A DNA stretch of 64,000 bases from the NCBI GenBank assembly GCA_004294225.1, contig REBA01000012.1, positions 1 to 64,000 on the forward strand, in the 5' to 3' direction. The notes beneath the pieces were generated by a model. That model was not told where the DNA came from, searched no databases, and saw only the letters and a list, made by a program, of their open reading frames with translations. Below are positions 15,907 through 24,418 of this stretch, piece after piece (position 1 is the first letter of the stretch; every line of letters starts with the position of its first letter). Position numbers and translations under genes: made by a program. The stretch comes from Cytophagales bacterium (GTDB lineage Bacteria; Bacteroidota; Bacteroidia; Cytophagales; Cytophagaceae).

Positions 15907-17280
15907 ATGCAATTGAAAATATTATTTTTTTACGGGTTATTTTTTTTTACTAGCTTTTGTGTTTTTAAACCTTTGGATACAAAGAAGTACGCTCAATCTA
16001 AGTATTACCAACTTACCCAAGATTCTTTAGCAAGCCAATTTAGAAATATTGTCTCTAAGCATAAATCGAGTATAAAATCGGGTTGGAGCCAAGTTTGTTT
16101 GACAAACAAAGACTATACTTATTTGGCGGGTTATGCGGGTAGAAAGAAAAAAAAATATCAAATAGTATGGGATTCATTGTACATTAAAGTAATAGTTGTA
16201 GTTCATAACGACAGAAAATTGGCTATAATCTCATCTGATTTGCTGATTTTCCCGATGGAGGTAAGAGCTGCTTTATTTAATCAATTTCAGTTACCAAAAG
16301 GATTTGATTCTGAAAATATATTCTTTACCGCTACTCACACTCATCACGGCATAGGAGGGTGGGGTAGAAGGCTAATGGGAAGAGCAATAGCAGGCAAGTA
16401 TTCCAAGAAGCAAGTTTCATTTATTGCCAATTCCATTATTAATGCAATTCAGGAAGCAAATGATAAGGTGCAACTCAGTAAAGTAGTATATTCGTCGATA
16501 GCAACTGAGAATCTAGTGCAGAATCGGCTTGTTGCATCTGATAAAAATTTAGATACAATATTAAGGTCTGTGTTTTTTAAAAGCATAGACGATAAAAAAG
16601 AAGCTGCCTTGAGTGTTTATTCTGCACATCCAACATGTATTCCTGCTTCTAAGTTGGTTCTATCAGGAGATTACCCTACCAGTTTCATGAGAAAAATAGA
16701 AACACAATCTAAGATTGTTACTATGGCTGCATTTGCTGCTGGTGGAGTAGCAAGTCATAGACCAATTTTATCCAATGAGCAAAATATTCAGAAAAGAATG
16801 GACGACTATGCACAGTATCTTTTTTATTATTATAATAAAGCTAAAGAGGATGATGAACTAGAAGAGATAGATTGTATTGTTTCTTATTCCACTCCCTTAT
16901 ACTTGAGAAAACCTCAATTAAGGATTAATCAAAAATGGATATTATCGCCTTGGTTGTTTCATCTTTTTTTTGGGAAATACCCCTCCTTTATCAATGTTGC
17001 TGGCTTAGGCAATATTTTAATGATAGGTATGCCTTGTGACTTCTCTGGGCAATTATCAAATAATTTGATTAATTATGCGTTGGAAAAGAAAATTAGATTA
17101 ATTATTACCAGTTTTAATGGAGGTTATATAGGATATATAACTCCTGACCAATTTTATCATTTAAAATCTTATGAAACTAGAGCAATGAATTTATTTGGTC
17201 CTGAAAATGGGGCTTATATTTCTGAAATTACTAAATCAATTATTGATAATTATTATATAAATTATGTTGCTCATCCATGA
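15907..17280 (+). CDS. Neutral/alkaline ceramidase-like amidohydrolase (single N-terminal domain form)
   Basis: A 457-aa protein related to the N-terminal catalytic domain of neutral ceramidases. Those enzymes hydrolyse the amide bond of ceramides using one zinc ion. The zinc motif ATHTHHGIGGW is at about residues 138-148 and SAHPTCIP provides a further His. The SGDYP stretch fits the short family members. The C-terminal beta domain of full-length ceramidases is missing. The ATG at 15907 is preferred over an upstream TTG (15850) because the latter would translate through the terminator. The resulting N-terminus, MQLKILFFYGLFFFTSF, is a signal or anchor sequence. Many Bacteroidota make sphingolipids, so a lipid substrate is plausible but unproven. 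It overlaps the next gene by 17 bp. Confidence 0.75.
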   Translation: MQLKILFFYGLFFFTSFCVFKPLDTKKYAQSKYYQLTQDSLASQFRNIVSKHKSSIKSGWSQVCLTNKDYTYLAGYAGRKKKKYQIVWDSLYIKVIVVVHNDRKLAIISSDLLIFPMEVRAALFNQFQLPKGFDSENIFFTATHTHHGIGGWGRRLMGRAIAGKYSKKQVSFIANSIINAIQEANDKVQLSKVVYSSIATENLVQNRLVASDKNLDTILRSVFFKSIDDKKEAALSVYSAHPTCIPASKLVLSGDYPTSFMRKIETQSKIVTMAAFAAGGVASHRPILSNEQNIQKRMDDYAQYLFYYYNKAKEDDELEEIDCIVSYSTPLYLRKPQLRINQKWILSPWLFHLFFGKYPSFINVAGLGNILMIGMPCDFSGQLSNNLINYALEKKIRLIITSFNGGYIGYITPDQFYHLKSYETRAMNLFGPENGAYISEITKSIIDNYYINYVAHP

Positions 17281-18535
17281 AATAAAGACAGGAAAATTAA
17301 GTGATATTCTAAATAAGATTTCATTAATATTATTAGTAGCAGTAGTCGTTACTTTACCTTTTCAGGTCAAGTTAAATAGTATTTGTATTATTTTGTTTTC
17401 AGTTTCTATTCTTATAAATCTTGGAATTAAAGGTGTTTTTCAAAGATTAAGTTTTCTCAATTATTTATTTATTAGTTTCTTCGCACTTCATTGCATAGGG
17501 ATGATTTATACCTCTAATTTGAAAGCTGGGGGTTTTGAGTTAGAAAAAAAACTTGCTTTGATAATTTTCCCACTTTTCTTGGGCGTTTTTCAAATTAATA
17601 AAGAGCAGTTTAGCAAAGTTTTATTAGGGTTTGTGATTTCATGTTTTATTGGGATTACTTACTTGTTTTTGGTGGCATTTACGAAGTATTTAATTTTTGA
17701 TCATAGCGCATATTTTTTTATAGGGAGGTTTACTGGACCACTGAATGGGATACATAGGGTGTACTTGGCAATGTATTTTGTTTTTTCGATTTCTTGTTGT
17801 ATTTATTTTATTAAAGACAGGATATTCCCTCAGATAGCTAACTTATGGTTTTTTCTTGCAATTTTTTGTTTTAGTGTGGGTGTCTTTTTAGTGTCTGCTA
17901 GAATGTCTTTGTTTGTATATCTGATATTGATGATTAGATATCTTTATAGTTTCTTATATGTTAGGAAGAATTATGTTCTAGGGATAATTGTGATTATTGT
18001 AATGGTTGCATCTTTTTCTTTTATAGTTAATAATACTCGGATGCTTGGAAAAATTACTGAGGTTTTTAGAGATTTAGATAAAGGGAATTCAAAAAGAAAT
18101 ACTTCTAGTGCAAATCTTAGGGTTATTAAATGGAAGTCTGCTGTTCGTTTATATTTTGATAATTTGTTAATTGGGGTAGGAACTGGAGATGCTTCTGACG
18201 AGTTAGTAAGTTTGTATGCTAAAGAGAATTTTTTCTGGGGTTTAAAACATAGATACAATGCTCATAATGAATTTTTAGAAATTGCTGTTACATTAGGAAC
18301 TCTTGGGCTAATTTTGTGGTTAGCTATTTTGCTTATTCCTTTATGGTTGTCATTAAAGTATAATCAATATTTGTATATAGAATTTATATTCATATTTGCT
18401 AGTTGTAGTTTTACCGAGTCTATGCTGAATGCACAAAAGGGGGTAATTTTTTATGCTTTATTTAACACCTTGTTTTTTGTTCAAATCACTAAAGTAATAA
18501 AAGCTCACAAGCAACAAGCCATAAAAAAAGCTTAA
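17264..18535 (+). CDS. O-antigen ligase/polymerase family (Wzy/WaaL-like) membrane protein
   Basis: A 423-aa inner-membrane protein with about ten to twelve hydrophobic helices and one larger periplasmic loop near residues 265-330. The loop ends in the family motif RYNAHNEFLEIAVTLGTLG, whose HN-x-x-LE is typical of the Wzy_C/O-antigen ligase superfamily. It probably transfers or polymerises surface polysaccharide, although ligase and polymerase cannot be told apart by eye. The start lies within the 3' end of the ceramidase-like gene (17-bp overlap). Its last eleven codons are the left arm of a 76-bp perfect palindrome. Confidence 0.82.
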   Translation: MLLIHEIKTGKLSDILNKISLILLVAVVVTLPFQVKLNSICIILFSVSILINLGIKGVFQRLSFLNYLFISFFALHCIGMIYTSNLKAGGFELEKKLALIIFPLFLGVFQINKEQFSKVLLGFVISCFIGITYLFLVAFTKYLIFDHSAYFFIGRFTGPLNGIHRVYLAMYFVFSISCCIYFIKDRIFPQIANLWFFLAIFCFSVGVFLVSARMSLFVYLILMIRYLYSFLYVRKNYVLGIIVIIVMVASFSFIVNNTRMLGKITEVFRDLDKGNSKRNTSSANLRVIKWKSAVRLYFDNLLIGVGTGDASDELVSLYAKENFFWGLKHRYNAHNEFLEIAVTLGTLGLILWLAILLIPLWLSLKYNQYLYIEFIFIFASCSFTESMLNAQKGVIFYALFNTLFFVQITKVIKAHKQQAIKKA

Positions 18536-18579
18536 TAATTTAAATTATTAAGCTTTTTTTATGGCTTGTTGCTTGTGAG
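18504..18579. repeat. 76-bp perfect spacer-less palindrome spanning a stop codon
   Basis: The arms 18504-18541 and 18542-18579 are exact reverse complements over all 38 positions, with no loop. The left arm encodes the last residues (AHKQQAIKKA) and the stop codon of the O-antigen ligase gene. The right arm ends three bases before the stop of the convergent barrel gene. The A7/T7 tracts inside the stem make it a plausible bidirectional terminator, but it is much longer than needed for that. Confidence 0.95.
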
Positions 18580-18582
18580 GTA

Positions 18583-19452
18583 CTATTTATGATGTGGTTT
18601 TAATAATGGGTGTTTACCTTTAAAGGTTAGGTTCTTGGCACCTACAACATATCTTACCTTAAATTGAAAGATAAAGTAACCATCGTTATCTTTGTTATTT
18701 CCTCTCAATTGACCTTGGTATGATTCACCATATGAAGTTGACCCAGAAACATCGGTAGTTTTTAAAGACATTCTTGCAGCAACTGGGTCTACAAATGTAT
18801 TTAAATCAGCATATTTCGGTCCACTAACATCATCAAGATAATCTGTAAATGTCATTCGGTAGCCAAGTTCAAAGATGAAATCATATTTTGGTTTAAATTT
18901 ATATCTAATACCCCCTCCATAAGGAACGATTATTGTTATAGGTGTATAAGGTGTCGCTTGACCTTCCGTTCTTAATTTTCTGAGGTCAACCCATTCTCCA
19001 GTAAGTGGGTCTTCTCCTTTAGGACTATAATAAGCAGCACCAATACTAGCAAATCCATAGGGTTGAATTTTTTTCCTTTTTCTAAAATGCCTAGAATAGG
19101 AGTATAAATCATATTGCAAACCTACAGAAGCTTCTAAATTCCATGATCTAAAATTTAAATTTCTTACAGTGTGTACATCTTCTGAATATAATCTGAAGTA
19201 AGCGATATCTGCTCTTGCAGAGATATTGGGCAAAAATCTATAAATTGCACCTATTCCGAAATTAGGACGAAATTGCATACAATCAAAACCATCGCATAAG
19301 TCACCATAATATGAGCCAAGACCTAATCCAGCCGTGTATTGCAGTTTTTCATGTTTTGTAAATTTCTTTGATTTACTTCTTTTATATTGAGCATTAGAAG
19401 TAGTTAGAGAAAAAATTATCAAAATACTAGTAAGGAAAAGTTGTGATCGCAT
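18583..19452 (-). CDS. Outer-membrane beta-barrel protein, DUF6089-like
   Basis: A 289-aa protein with a signal peptide (about residues 1-21, ending SNA-Q) and alternating amphipathic strands typical of an 8-stranded barrel. The start has GLGSYYGDLCDGFDC, a motif with paired cysteines. IQPYGFASIGAAYYSPKG and MTFTDYLDDVSGP follow. The same blocks recur in the protein at 40634-41605, so the two are paralogues. Family members sit in the outer membrane and have no assigned substrate. A consensus promoter lies at 19506-19536. The gene ends three bases from the palindrome it shares with the O-antigen ligase gene. Confidence 0.85.
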   Translation of the reverse strand: MRSQLFLTSILIIFSLTTSNAQYKRSKSKKFTKHEKLQYTAGLGLGSYYGDLCDGFDCMQFRPNFGIGAIYRFLPNISARADIAYFRLYSEDVHTVRNLNFRSWNLEASVGLQYDLYSYSRHFRKRKKIQPYGFASIGAAYYSPKGEDPLTGEWVDLRKLRTEGQATPYTPITIIVPYGGGIRYKFKPKYDFIFELGYRMTFTDYLDDVSGPKYADLNTFVDPVAARMSLKTTDVSGSTSYGESYQGQLRGNNKDNDGYFIFQFKVRYVVGAKNLTFKGKHPLLKPHHK

Positions 19453-19505
19453 TTTGTGTTATTTATGATTCATTAATAAGGTTTCCACTTTTATCACTAT
19501 TAACT

Positions 19506-19536
19506 CAAATCTATGTATAATATGTTTATTTTCAAA
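19506..19536 (-). promoter_or_regulatory. Predicted sigma-A promoter for the DUF6089-like gene
   Basis: On the minus strand TTTG (19536-19533), a 19-nt spacer and TAGATTTG (19513-19506) match the Bacteroidota consensus fully. The predicted leader is about 45-50 nt. Confidence 0.6.
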
Positions 19537-19646
19537 ACTCAATTTGTGTAATATTCACTTATAAGTAAGAAAAACTTTATTTTTGAATAATTTATTTATC
19601 TCTTATGGTGCTATTTTGTTTTTAATTTTTATTGTTTTTCTATTCT

Positions 19647-21020
19647 ATGAATTATTTATATTCAGTTAATCCATTTAATGATAAACTTATACATCAAAGA
19701 ACACTAGATTCTAAAAAAGAAATTTTAGAAAAAGTTGTAGTAGCTAATAAAGCCCATGGTTCATGGAAAAAAACTTCGATTGAAGAACGAAGTAGGTTTT
19801 TGGAGGAGTCTTCTAGTATTTTAGTTAATAAAAAAGAGGTTTTAGCTATTTTGATTTCGGAAGAGATGGGAAAAGTAATTTCTGAAAGTAGAGCAGAAAT
19901 AGATAAATGTATATTATTATGTAGGTATTACGCTGAAAATTTAGAGGCATTTTTAAAACCTGATTTGGTAAAGAATGAGTTAAATGGAATAAGTAGTATT
20001 AATTATGAATCATTAGGGGTAATATTGGGGGTAATGCCCTGGAACTTTCCTTTTTGGCAAGTATTTAGGTTTGCAGTTCCTGCTTTAGCATCTGGTAATT
20101 CTGTACTTTTAAAGCATGCTTCTAATGTTTCATTATCCGCAGAAGCTATTGAAGCAATTTTTAAGGAAGCTTATTGTGAACTGCCAATTTTTCAAAATCT
20201 ATTTATTGATAATTCATCAGCAGAGATGCTTGTTGGTCATCCTTTTATAAAAGCTATTTCATTGACTGGTAGCGAAGCTGCGGGTAAGGCAGTGGGAAGT
20301 TTGGGTGGAAAATATCTTAAAAAAATGGTTATGGAATTAGGAAGTAACGATGCTTTTATTGTTGATAGTACTGCAAATATTCCTTTAGCAGCCAGTGAGG
20401 GTGCAAGAAGTAGGTTAATTAATAATGGGCAAAGCTGCATAGCAGCTAAAAGATTTATCTTGGCGAAAGAAATTTATGATGAATTTCTATTTTATTTTAA
20501 AGAATATTTTGAGAAAATAAAACATGGTAATCCTTTGATGGAGGATACTCAGCTTGGCCCTTTGGCTAGAAAAGATTTGAAAATTAATTTACAAAATCAG
20601 ATTGATGACTCGATTTCTAAAGGAGCAAAGCTAACAGTTTGTTTACAAAATGATTTTGATGATTCAGCTTTTTTTAGTCCTTCGATATTAGAAAATGTAT
20701 CTATTAATAGTTCGGCTTATAGAGAAGAACTCTTTGGGCCTGTGGCAACATTTATAAAAGTTGATTCAATGGACGAAGCTATTGTAATTGCAAATGATTC
20801 ATTATATGGCTTAGGGGCTTCTGTATGGTCTGCAAATAACGATAATATTCATCGAATGATAAAAGAATTAAATGTTGGTAGTGTTTTTATAAATAATATT
20901 GTTTATTCGCATCCATCTTTACCTTTTGGTGGGATTAATCAATCTGGCTATGGTAGAGAATTGTCAAGTTTTGGTATTAAAGAATTTGTAAATATTAAAT
21001 CAGTTTTTATTAAAGAGTAA
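19647..21020 (+). CDS. NAD(P)-dependent aldehyde dehydrogenase (succinate-semialdehyde dehydrogenase-like)
   Basis: A 457-aa aldehyde dehydrogenase oxidising an aldehyde to the acid in the cytoplasm. ATG 19647 (MNYLYSVNPFND) is chosen over an in-frame TTG at 19632. Motifs: LGVMPWNFPFWQVFRF near residue 125, the catalytic Glu in MVMELGSNDAF, and the catalytic Cys in NNGQSCIAAKRF. The C-terminal PFGGINQSGYGRELS is the standard ALDH end. The family's usual ELGG-D reads ELGSND here, a small change beside the catalytic Glu. Sequence style and length fit the GabD/YneI-type succinate-semialdehyde group, but the substrate is inferred. The lipoprotein gene follows after 2 bp and menA after that. Confidence 0.88.
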   Translation: MNYLYSVNPFNDKLIHQRTLDSKKEILEKVVVANKAHGSWKKTSIEERSRFLEESSSILVNKKEVLAILISEEMGKVISESRAEIDKCILLCRYYAENLEAFLKPDLVKNELNGISSINYESLGVILGVMPWNFPFWQVFRFAVPALASGNSVLLKHASNVSLSAEAIEAIFKEAYCELPIFQNLFIDNSSAEMLVGHPFIKAISLTGSEAAGKAVGSLGGKYLKKMVMELGSNDAFIVDSTANIPLAASEGARSRLINNGQSCIAAKRFILAKEIYDEFLFYFKEYFEKIKHGNPLMEDTQLGPLARKDLKINLQNQIDDSISKGAKLTVCLQNDFDDSAFFSPSILENVSINSSAYREELFGPVATFIKVDSMDEAIVIANDSLYGLGASVWSANNDNIHRMIKELNVGSVFINNIVYSHPSLPFGGINQSGYGRELSSFGIKEFVNIKSVFIKE

Positions 21021-21022
21021 TT

Positions 21023-21631
21023 ATGAAGTTAATCGTTAATTATAGGCTAATCTTTTTTGCCTTTATAGTATTTCTATTCGAAGCATGTCAGAATAGAACT
21101 GTTACTAATGAACTGTCTAAAGAGCAAAAAAATATAAATGTTTTGCAAGAGTATAAAAATGTGTCTGATAGCTTAACTAATTCGTGGCACAAAATGATTG
21201 TGGCAGACGATAAGAAAATAGACGATATTGGAAGGTTGATAGATGAAATATCTTATACAAAAAAGTATAATTTATTCTTATTGGATTCGGTAAAATTTCT
21301 TCAAAGTAAATTACAGAACAAACGTTATACCCAGCTGAGTATGGAAAACTCGGAATTAATCAACGCTTATGATGCTGCTACTGACTCTTTAATTGGCATG
21401 GTTTTCCGTTTAGCAAAAACCACACCCTCTATAGATCAATATCCTACTGCGATGCAGTTGGTTCAGGATATAAACAATTCAGACAATGAAGTAGTAATTT
21501 ATAGGGTAAGATATGATGCTTGGGTTAGGATTTATAATGACTTAATGAAACGGCATTCCAAAGAGATAAAATCAAAGCTGAGTGGAGAACCCAAACAAGA
21601 AAAATATTATTTATTTTCTTTAAACGAATAA
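21023..21631 (+). CDS. Putative lipoprotein of unknown function
   Basis: A 202-aa protein I do not recognise. It begins with a hydrophobic segment ending in a possible lipobox (FLFEAC, Cys22), so it is probably exported and lipid-anchored. The rest is largely alpha-helical and charged, with no cysteine and no known catalytic motif. It lies 2 bp after the aldehyde dehydrogenase and 9 bp before menA on the same strand, so all three are likely one transcript. The lipobox is weak (Phe at -3), so a simple signal anchor is the alternative. Confidence 0.6.
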   Translation: MKLIVNYRLIFFAFIVFLFEACQNRTVTNELSKEQKNINVLQEYKNVSDSLTNSWHKMIVADDKKIDDIGRLIDEISYTKKYNLFLLDSVKFLQSKLQNKRYTQLSMENSELINAYDAATDSLIGMVFRLAKTTPSIDQYPTAMQLVQDINNSDNEVVIYRVRYDAWVRIYNDLMKRHSKEIKSKLSGEPKQEKYYLFSLNE

Positions 21632-21640
21632 ATCGAGGCG

Positions 21641-22537
21641 ATGAATTTTAAAAAATGGATTATCGCTTTTAGATTAAGAACATTGCCTTTATCGCTTTCA
21701 AGCATAGGAATGGGAGGGGTCTTGGCTTTGTATAGTAAAGCGTTTGATTGGAGTGTTTTTTTAATGACTATGCTTACTACTATTTTCCTACAAATACTTT
21801 CTAATCTAGCCAATGACTTGGGTGATTTTGAGAATGGTGCTGACCTTTCTGGAAGAGTAGGCCCAGAGAGGGCTGTTCAGATGGGGATGGTATCACCTAA
21901 GGAGATGAAGATTGCCGTGGTGTTATTCTCTTTATTTTCTTTAATTTCAGGAATATATTTACTTATATTTAGCATAGGTGTAATAGATGTTAAATTCTTT
22001 TTTTTCTTATTCACGGGTCTGCTTTGTATTTATGCAGCTGTTAAATATACATTTGGCAAAAGTCCTTATGGATATATAGGATTGGGAGATATATCTGTCT
22101 TTATTTTTTTTGGAATAGTGGGTGTTTGTGGTAGTTTTTATTTACATACTTTTTCCTTTGAACCTTTGATTTTATTGCCTGCTATTGCTTGTGGTGCTTT
22201 TGCAACTAATGTTTTAAATCTAAATAACATGAGAGATATTGTTTCAGATAAGGTTGCTGGAAAATATACTATCCCTGTTAGACTTGGTCTAGAAAATGCA
22301 AAAATTTACCATTACTTTCTTACATCACTCGGAATATTTGCCTCTATTTTATATGCATTTTTAGTTTTTTCAGAGCCCTTGCAGTTTTTATGTTTCATAC
22401 CTTTGTTTGGAATGTTACTTATCGCCATAAAGGTGAAAAACAAAAGTGGTGTCGAACTTGATCCTTTTCTAAAATATACTGCTTTGACTTCTTTAGCTAT
22501 AGTATTGTTTTGGTTTTTGGGGTATTTTTTAAGCTAA
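21641..22537 (+). CDS. menA: 1,4-dihydroxy-2-naphthoate polyprenyltransferase
   Basis: A 298-aa UbiA-superfamily prenyltransferase in the inner membrane. It attaches the isoprenoid tail to dihydroxynaphthoate in menaquinone synthesis. The N-terminus AFRLRTLPLSLSSIGMG and the first aspartate motif NDLGDFENGAD (about 53-63) are the MenA hallmarks. The second Asp-rich region, NNMRDIVSDKVAGKYT, is near 195-210. About eight or nine hydrophobic helices are visible. Other men genes are not in the window. It follows the lipoprotein gene closely and is separated by 103 bp from the next gene. Confidence 0.95.
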   Translation: MNFKKWIIAFRLRTLPLSLSSIGMGGVLALYSKAFDWSVFLMTMLTTIFLQILSNLANDLGDFENGADLSGRVGPERAVQMGMVSPKEMKIAVVLFSLFSLISGIYLLIFSIGVIDVKFFFFLFTGLLCIYAAVKYTFGKSPYGYIGLGDISVFIFFGIVGVCGSFYLHTFSFEPLILLPAIACGAFATNVLNLNNMRDIVSDKVAGKYTIPVRLGLENAKIYHYFLTSLGIFASILYAFLVFSEPLQFLCFIPLFGMLLIAIKVKNKSGVELDPFLKYTALTSLAIVLFWFLGYFLS

Positions 22538-22605
22538 TACCTATTGTGTATTCTTTCTGTATGTGGAAAAAATAAGATAAATAATGAACATAAGATTTTA
22601 TATTA

Positions 22606-22640
22606 ACCTTAATTTTATTTGAATATTATTAAATTAAGGT
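22606..22640 (+). promoter_or_regulatory. Inverted repeat ending at the start codon of the pseudo-SDR
   Basis: ACCTTAATTT at 22606-22615 and AAATTAAGGT at 22631-22640 are exact reverse complements around a 15-nt loop. The right arm ends at the base before the ATG at 22641. If transcribed it would hide the ribosome entry region. It may instead be an operator or a chance AT-rich repeat. Confidence 0.4.
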
Positions 22641-23348
22641 ATGGAATATAAAGTGGTATTGGTAACTGGAGAAATTTCATCGGAGCAACTGAGTCTAATG
22701 AGAAATAATTTTTATAAAGGGAATATTAAGCTAATTTTTTGGGGTACTTCTGTTGATAAAAATTTGATTGCAGATAAAAGTAAAGTAGATGATTTTTTTG
22801 AAATTGACATTACCAATATATCACTTGTGGAGAAAGCAGGAGAGGAGTTGTATAGGAAATATAAAAGAATTGATGTATTGATAAATAATGTTAGCAATCA
22901 CTTGATGGATGAATCTGTTCAGTGGCAAAAGACAGTAGATAATAACCTAACAGCAATATTTAATTGTATCAAAGTAGTTGCTCCATATATGATTAAGCAA
23001 AAGTTTGGTAAAATAATTAATTCGGCATCATTAGTAAATGTTTATCAGACGACAGAGCAGAATAGTTTTGATACTACAAAATCAGGTTTGCTCGGTATAT
23101 CTAGGGTTTGGACAAGAGAGTTGTCAAAACATGGCATTACAGTGAACACAGTTTATATAGGTTTTGTAGAGCCAGAAACATACGCTGCGAATGATAAGCT
23201 ATTACTACAAAATGTTTGTTCAAAGATTCCTGCTGGACGTTTAGCAAAGCCCATTGAAATTGTGAAGACCTATCAATTCTTAATTTCGGATGAAGCCTCT
23301 TATATCAGCGGAACTTCTATTTTTATTGATGGAGGGTATTTTTCATAA
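22641..23348 (+). CDS. Degenerate short-chain dehydrogenase/reductase (SDR) homologue lacking the catalytic tyrosine
   Basis: A 235-aa protein with the SDR fold, closest in style to FabG/3-ketoacyl reductases, but key residues have changed. The Tyr of the YxxxK motif is Phe143 (FDTTK), while Lys147, Ser130 and the catalytic Asn at about 102 are kept. The glycine-rich cofactor loop TGxxxGxG reads TGEISSEQL, and NNAG reads NNVS. The C-terminal SGTSIFIDGGY is normal. It therefore probably binds no cofactor in the usual way, and may be a regulatory or structural pseudoenzyme, or use another mechanism. The frame is intact, so it is not a pseudogene by disruption. It lies 15 bp upstream of the hydroxyacid dehydrogenase gene. 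Confidence 0.8.
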   Translation: MEYKVVLVTGEISSEQLSLMRNNFYKGNIKLIFWGTSVDKNLIADKSKVDDFFEIDITNISLVEKAGEELYRKYKRIDVLINNVSNHLMDESVQWQKTVDNNLTAIFNCIKVVAPYMIKQKFGKIINSASLVNVYQTTEQNSFDTTKSGLLGISRVWTRELSKHGITVNTVYIGFVEPETYAANDKLLLQNVCSKIPAGRLAKPIEIVKTYQFLISDEASYISGTSIFIDGGYFS

Positions 23349-23363
23349 TTATTTTTTAATACT

Positions 23364-24311
23364 ATGGATATCAGATGTTTGATAATTGATGAAATGCACC
23401 CTTCAATTTTACCTCTATTAGACCAAATAGGTGTTCAGGTAGAATACCTACCTAGTATTGACAGAAAGGGAATATTAGCAATCATCAGTTCATTTCATGG
23501 AATTATAGTCAGAAGTAAAATAGATTTAGATTTAGATTTTTTCAAACATGCAGACAACTTGAAATTTATAGCAAGAGCAGGTGCTGGTATGGACAGAATA
23601 GATCTTGAAGAAGCAAAAAAAAGAAATATCATTTTAATTAATGCTCCAGAGGGAAATTCAAATGCATTGGCAGAGCATGCTTTGAGCCTATTGCTTAATT
23701 TGATGAATAAAATTAAAACTAGTGATTCTGAAATCTCAAGAAAAATATGGAGAAGAGAAGAAAATAGAGGTTATGAATTGGAAGGTAAAGTAGCTGCTAT
23801 TATTGGCTATGGTCATATGGGGAAAGCTTTTGCTAAAAAGTTAAGTTTATTAGGTTGCAAAGTGATAGCTTATGATAAATACCTTATTAATTTTTCAGAT
23901 CAGTACGTTCAAGAAGCTTCATTAGAAGAAGTACTAAACAAATGTGAAATACTCAGTATTCATATTCCGATGAATACTGAAAATCATCAGTTTATAAATC
24001 AAGGATTTTTTAATAAAATTCAAAAAAACATATGGTTTATTAATACGGCAAGAGGGGAAGTTTTGGAGACAAGGGCTTTAATTAACGCCTTGAATAATGG
24101 GAAGGTGATAGGAGCAGGGTTAGATGTGTTAGAAAATGAAAAACTTCATCAATTAACTGAACAACAAAAAAAAGATTTAAGAGATTTGTTATCAATAGAT
24201 TCTGTTATTCTCACACCTCATGTTGGTGGATGGACTTATGAATCCTATGAAAGAATTAATCGTGTGCTTGTAAATAAGATTTTAGAAAACAAGAAATTAA
24301 TTCAAAGTTAA
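23364..24311 (+). CDS. D-isomer-specific 2-hydroxyacid dehydrogenase (phosphoglycerate-dehydrogenase-like)
   Basis: A 315-aa NAD-dependent enzyme interconverting a 2-keto acid and a D-2-hydroxy acid. The Rossmann glycine motif IGYGHMGKAFA is at about 148-158. The catalytic Arg lies in NTARGEVLE, the Glu in the LDVLENEK stretch, and the His in LTPHVGGWT. It has only the two core domains, without the C-terminal ACT domain of long SerA proteins, so it could be a short 3-phosphoglycerate dehydrogenase or another 2-hydroxyacid dehydrogenase. It follows the pseudo-SDR by 15 bp, and the two may work together. Confidence 0.88.
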   Translation: MDIRCLIIDEMHPSILPLLDQIGVQVEYLPSIDRKGILAIISSFHGIIVRSKIDLDLDFFKHADNLKFIARAGAGMDRIDLEEAKKRNIILINAPEGNSNALAEHALSLLLNLMNKIKTSDSEISRKIWRREENRGYELEGKVAAIIGYGHMGKAFAKKLSLLGCKVIAYDKYLINFSDQYVQEASLEEVLNKCEILSIHIPMNTENHQFINQGFFNKIQKNIWFINTARGEVLETRALINALNNGKVIGAGLDVLENEKLHQLTEQQKKDLRDLLSIDSVILTPHVGGWTYESYERINRVLVNKILENKKLIQS

Positions 24312-24329
24312 ATGTATTTGTAAAAGAAG

Positions 24330-24361
24330 TTTGTAAACCGAGTAAAGAAGTTGTAAATTTG
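24330..24361 (+). promoter_or_regulatory. Predicted sigma-A promoter of greA
   Basis: TTTG at 24330-24333, exactly 20 nt, then TAAATTTG at 24354-24361. This is a full consensus match. Start of transcription would be near 24366-24369, only a few bases ahead of a terminator hairpin at 24372. Confidence 0.6.
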
Positions 24362-24371
24362 TATAAAGTAG

Positions 24372-24396
24372 AAACGGTTGTAAAACCGTTTTTTTT
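24372..24396 (+). terminator. Terminator hairpin in the greA leader
   Basis: AAACGGTT at 24372-24379 pairs with AACCGTTT at 24384-24391 around GTAA, and T continues to 24396. It can end the upstream dehydrogenase transcript. Any transcript from the predicted greA promoter must also pass it. Confidence 0.8.
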
Positions 24397-24418
24397 ATTT
24401 GTAAGATATTAGAAAAAC

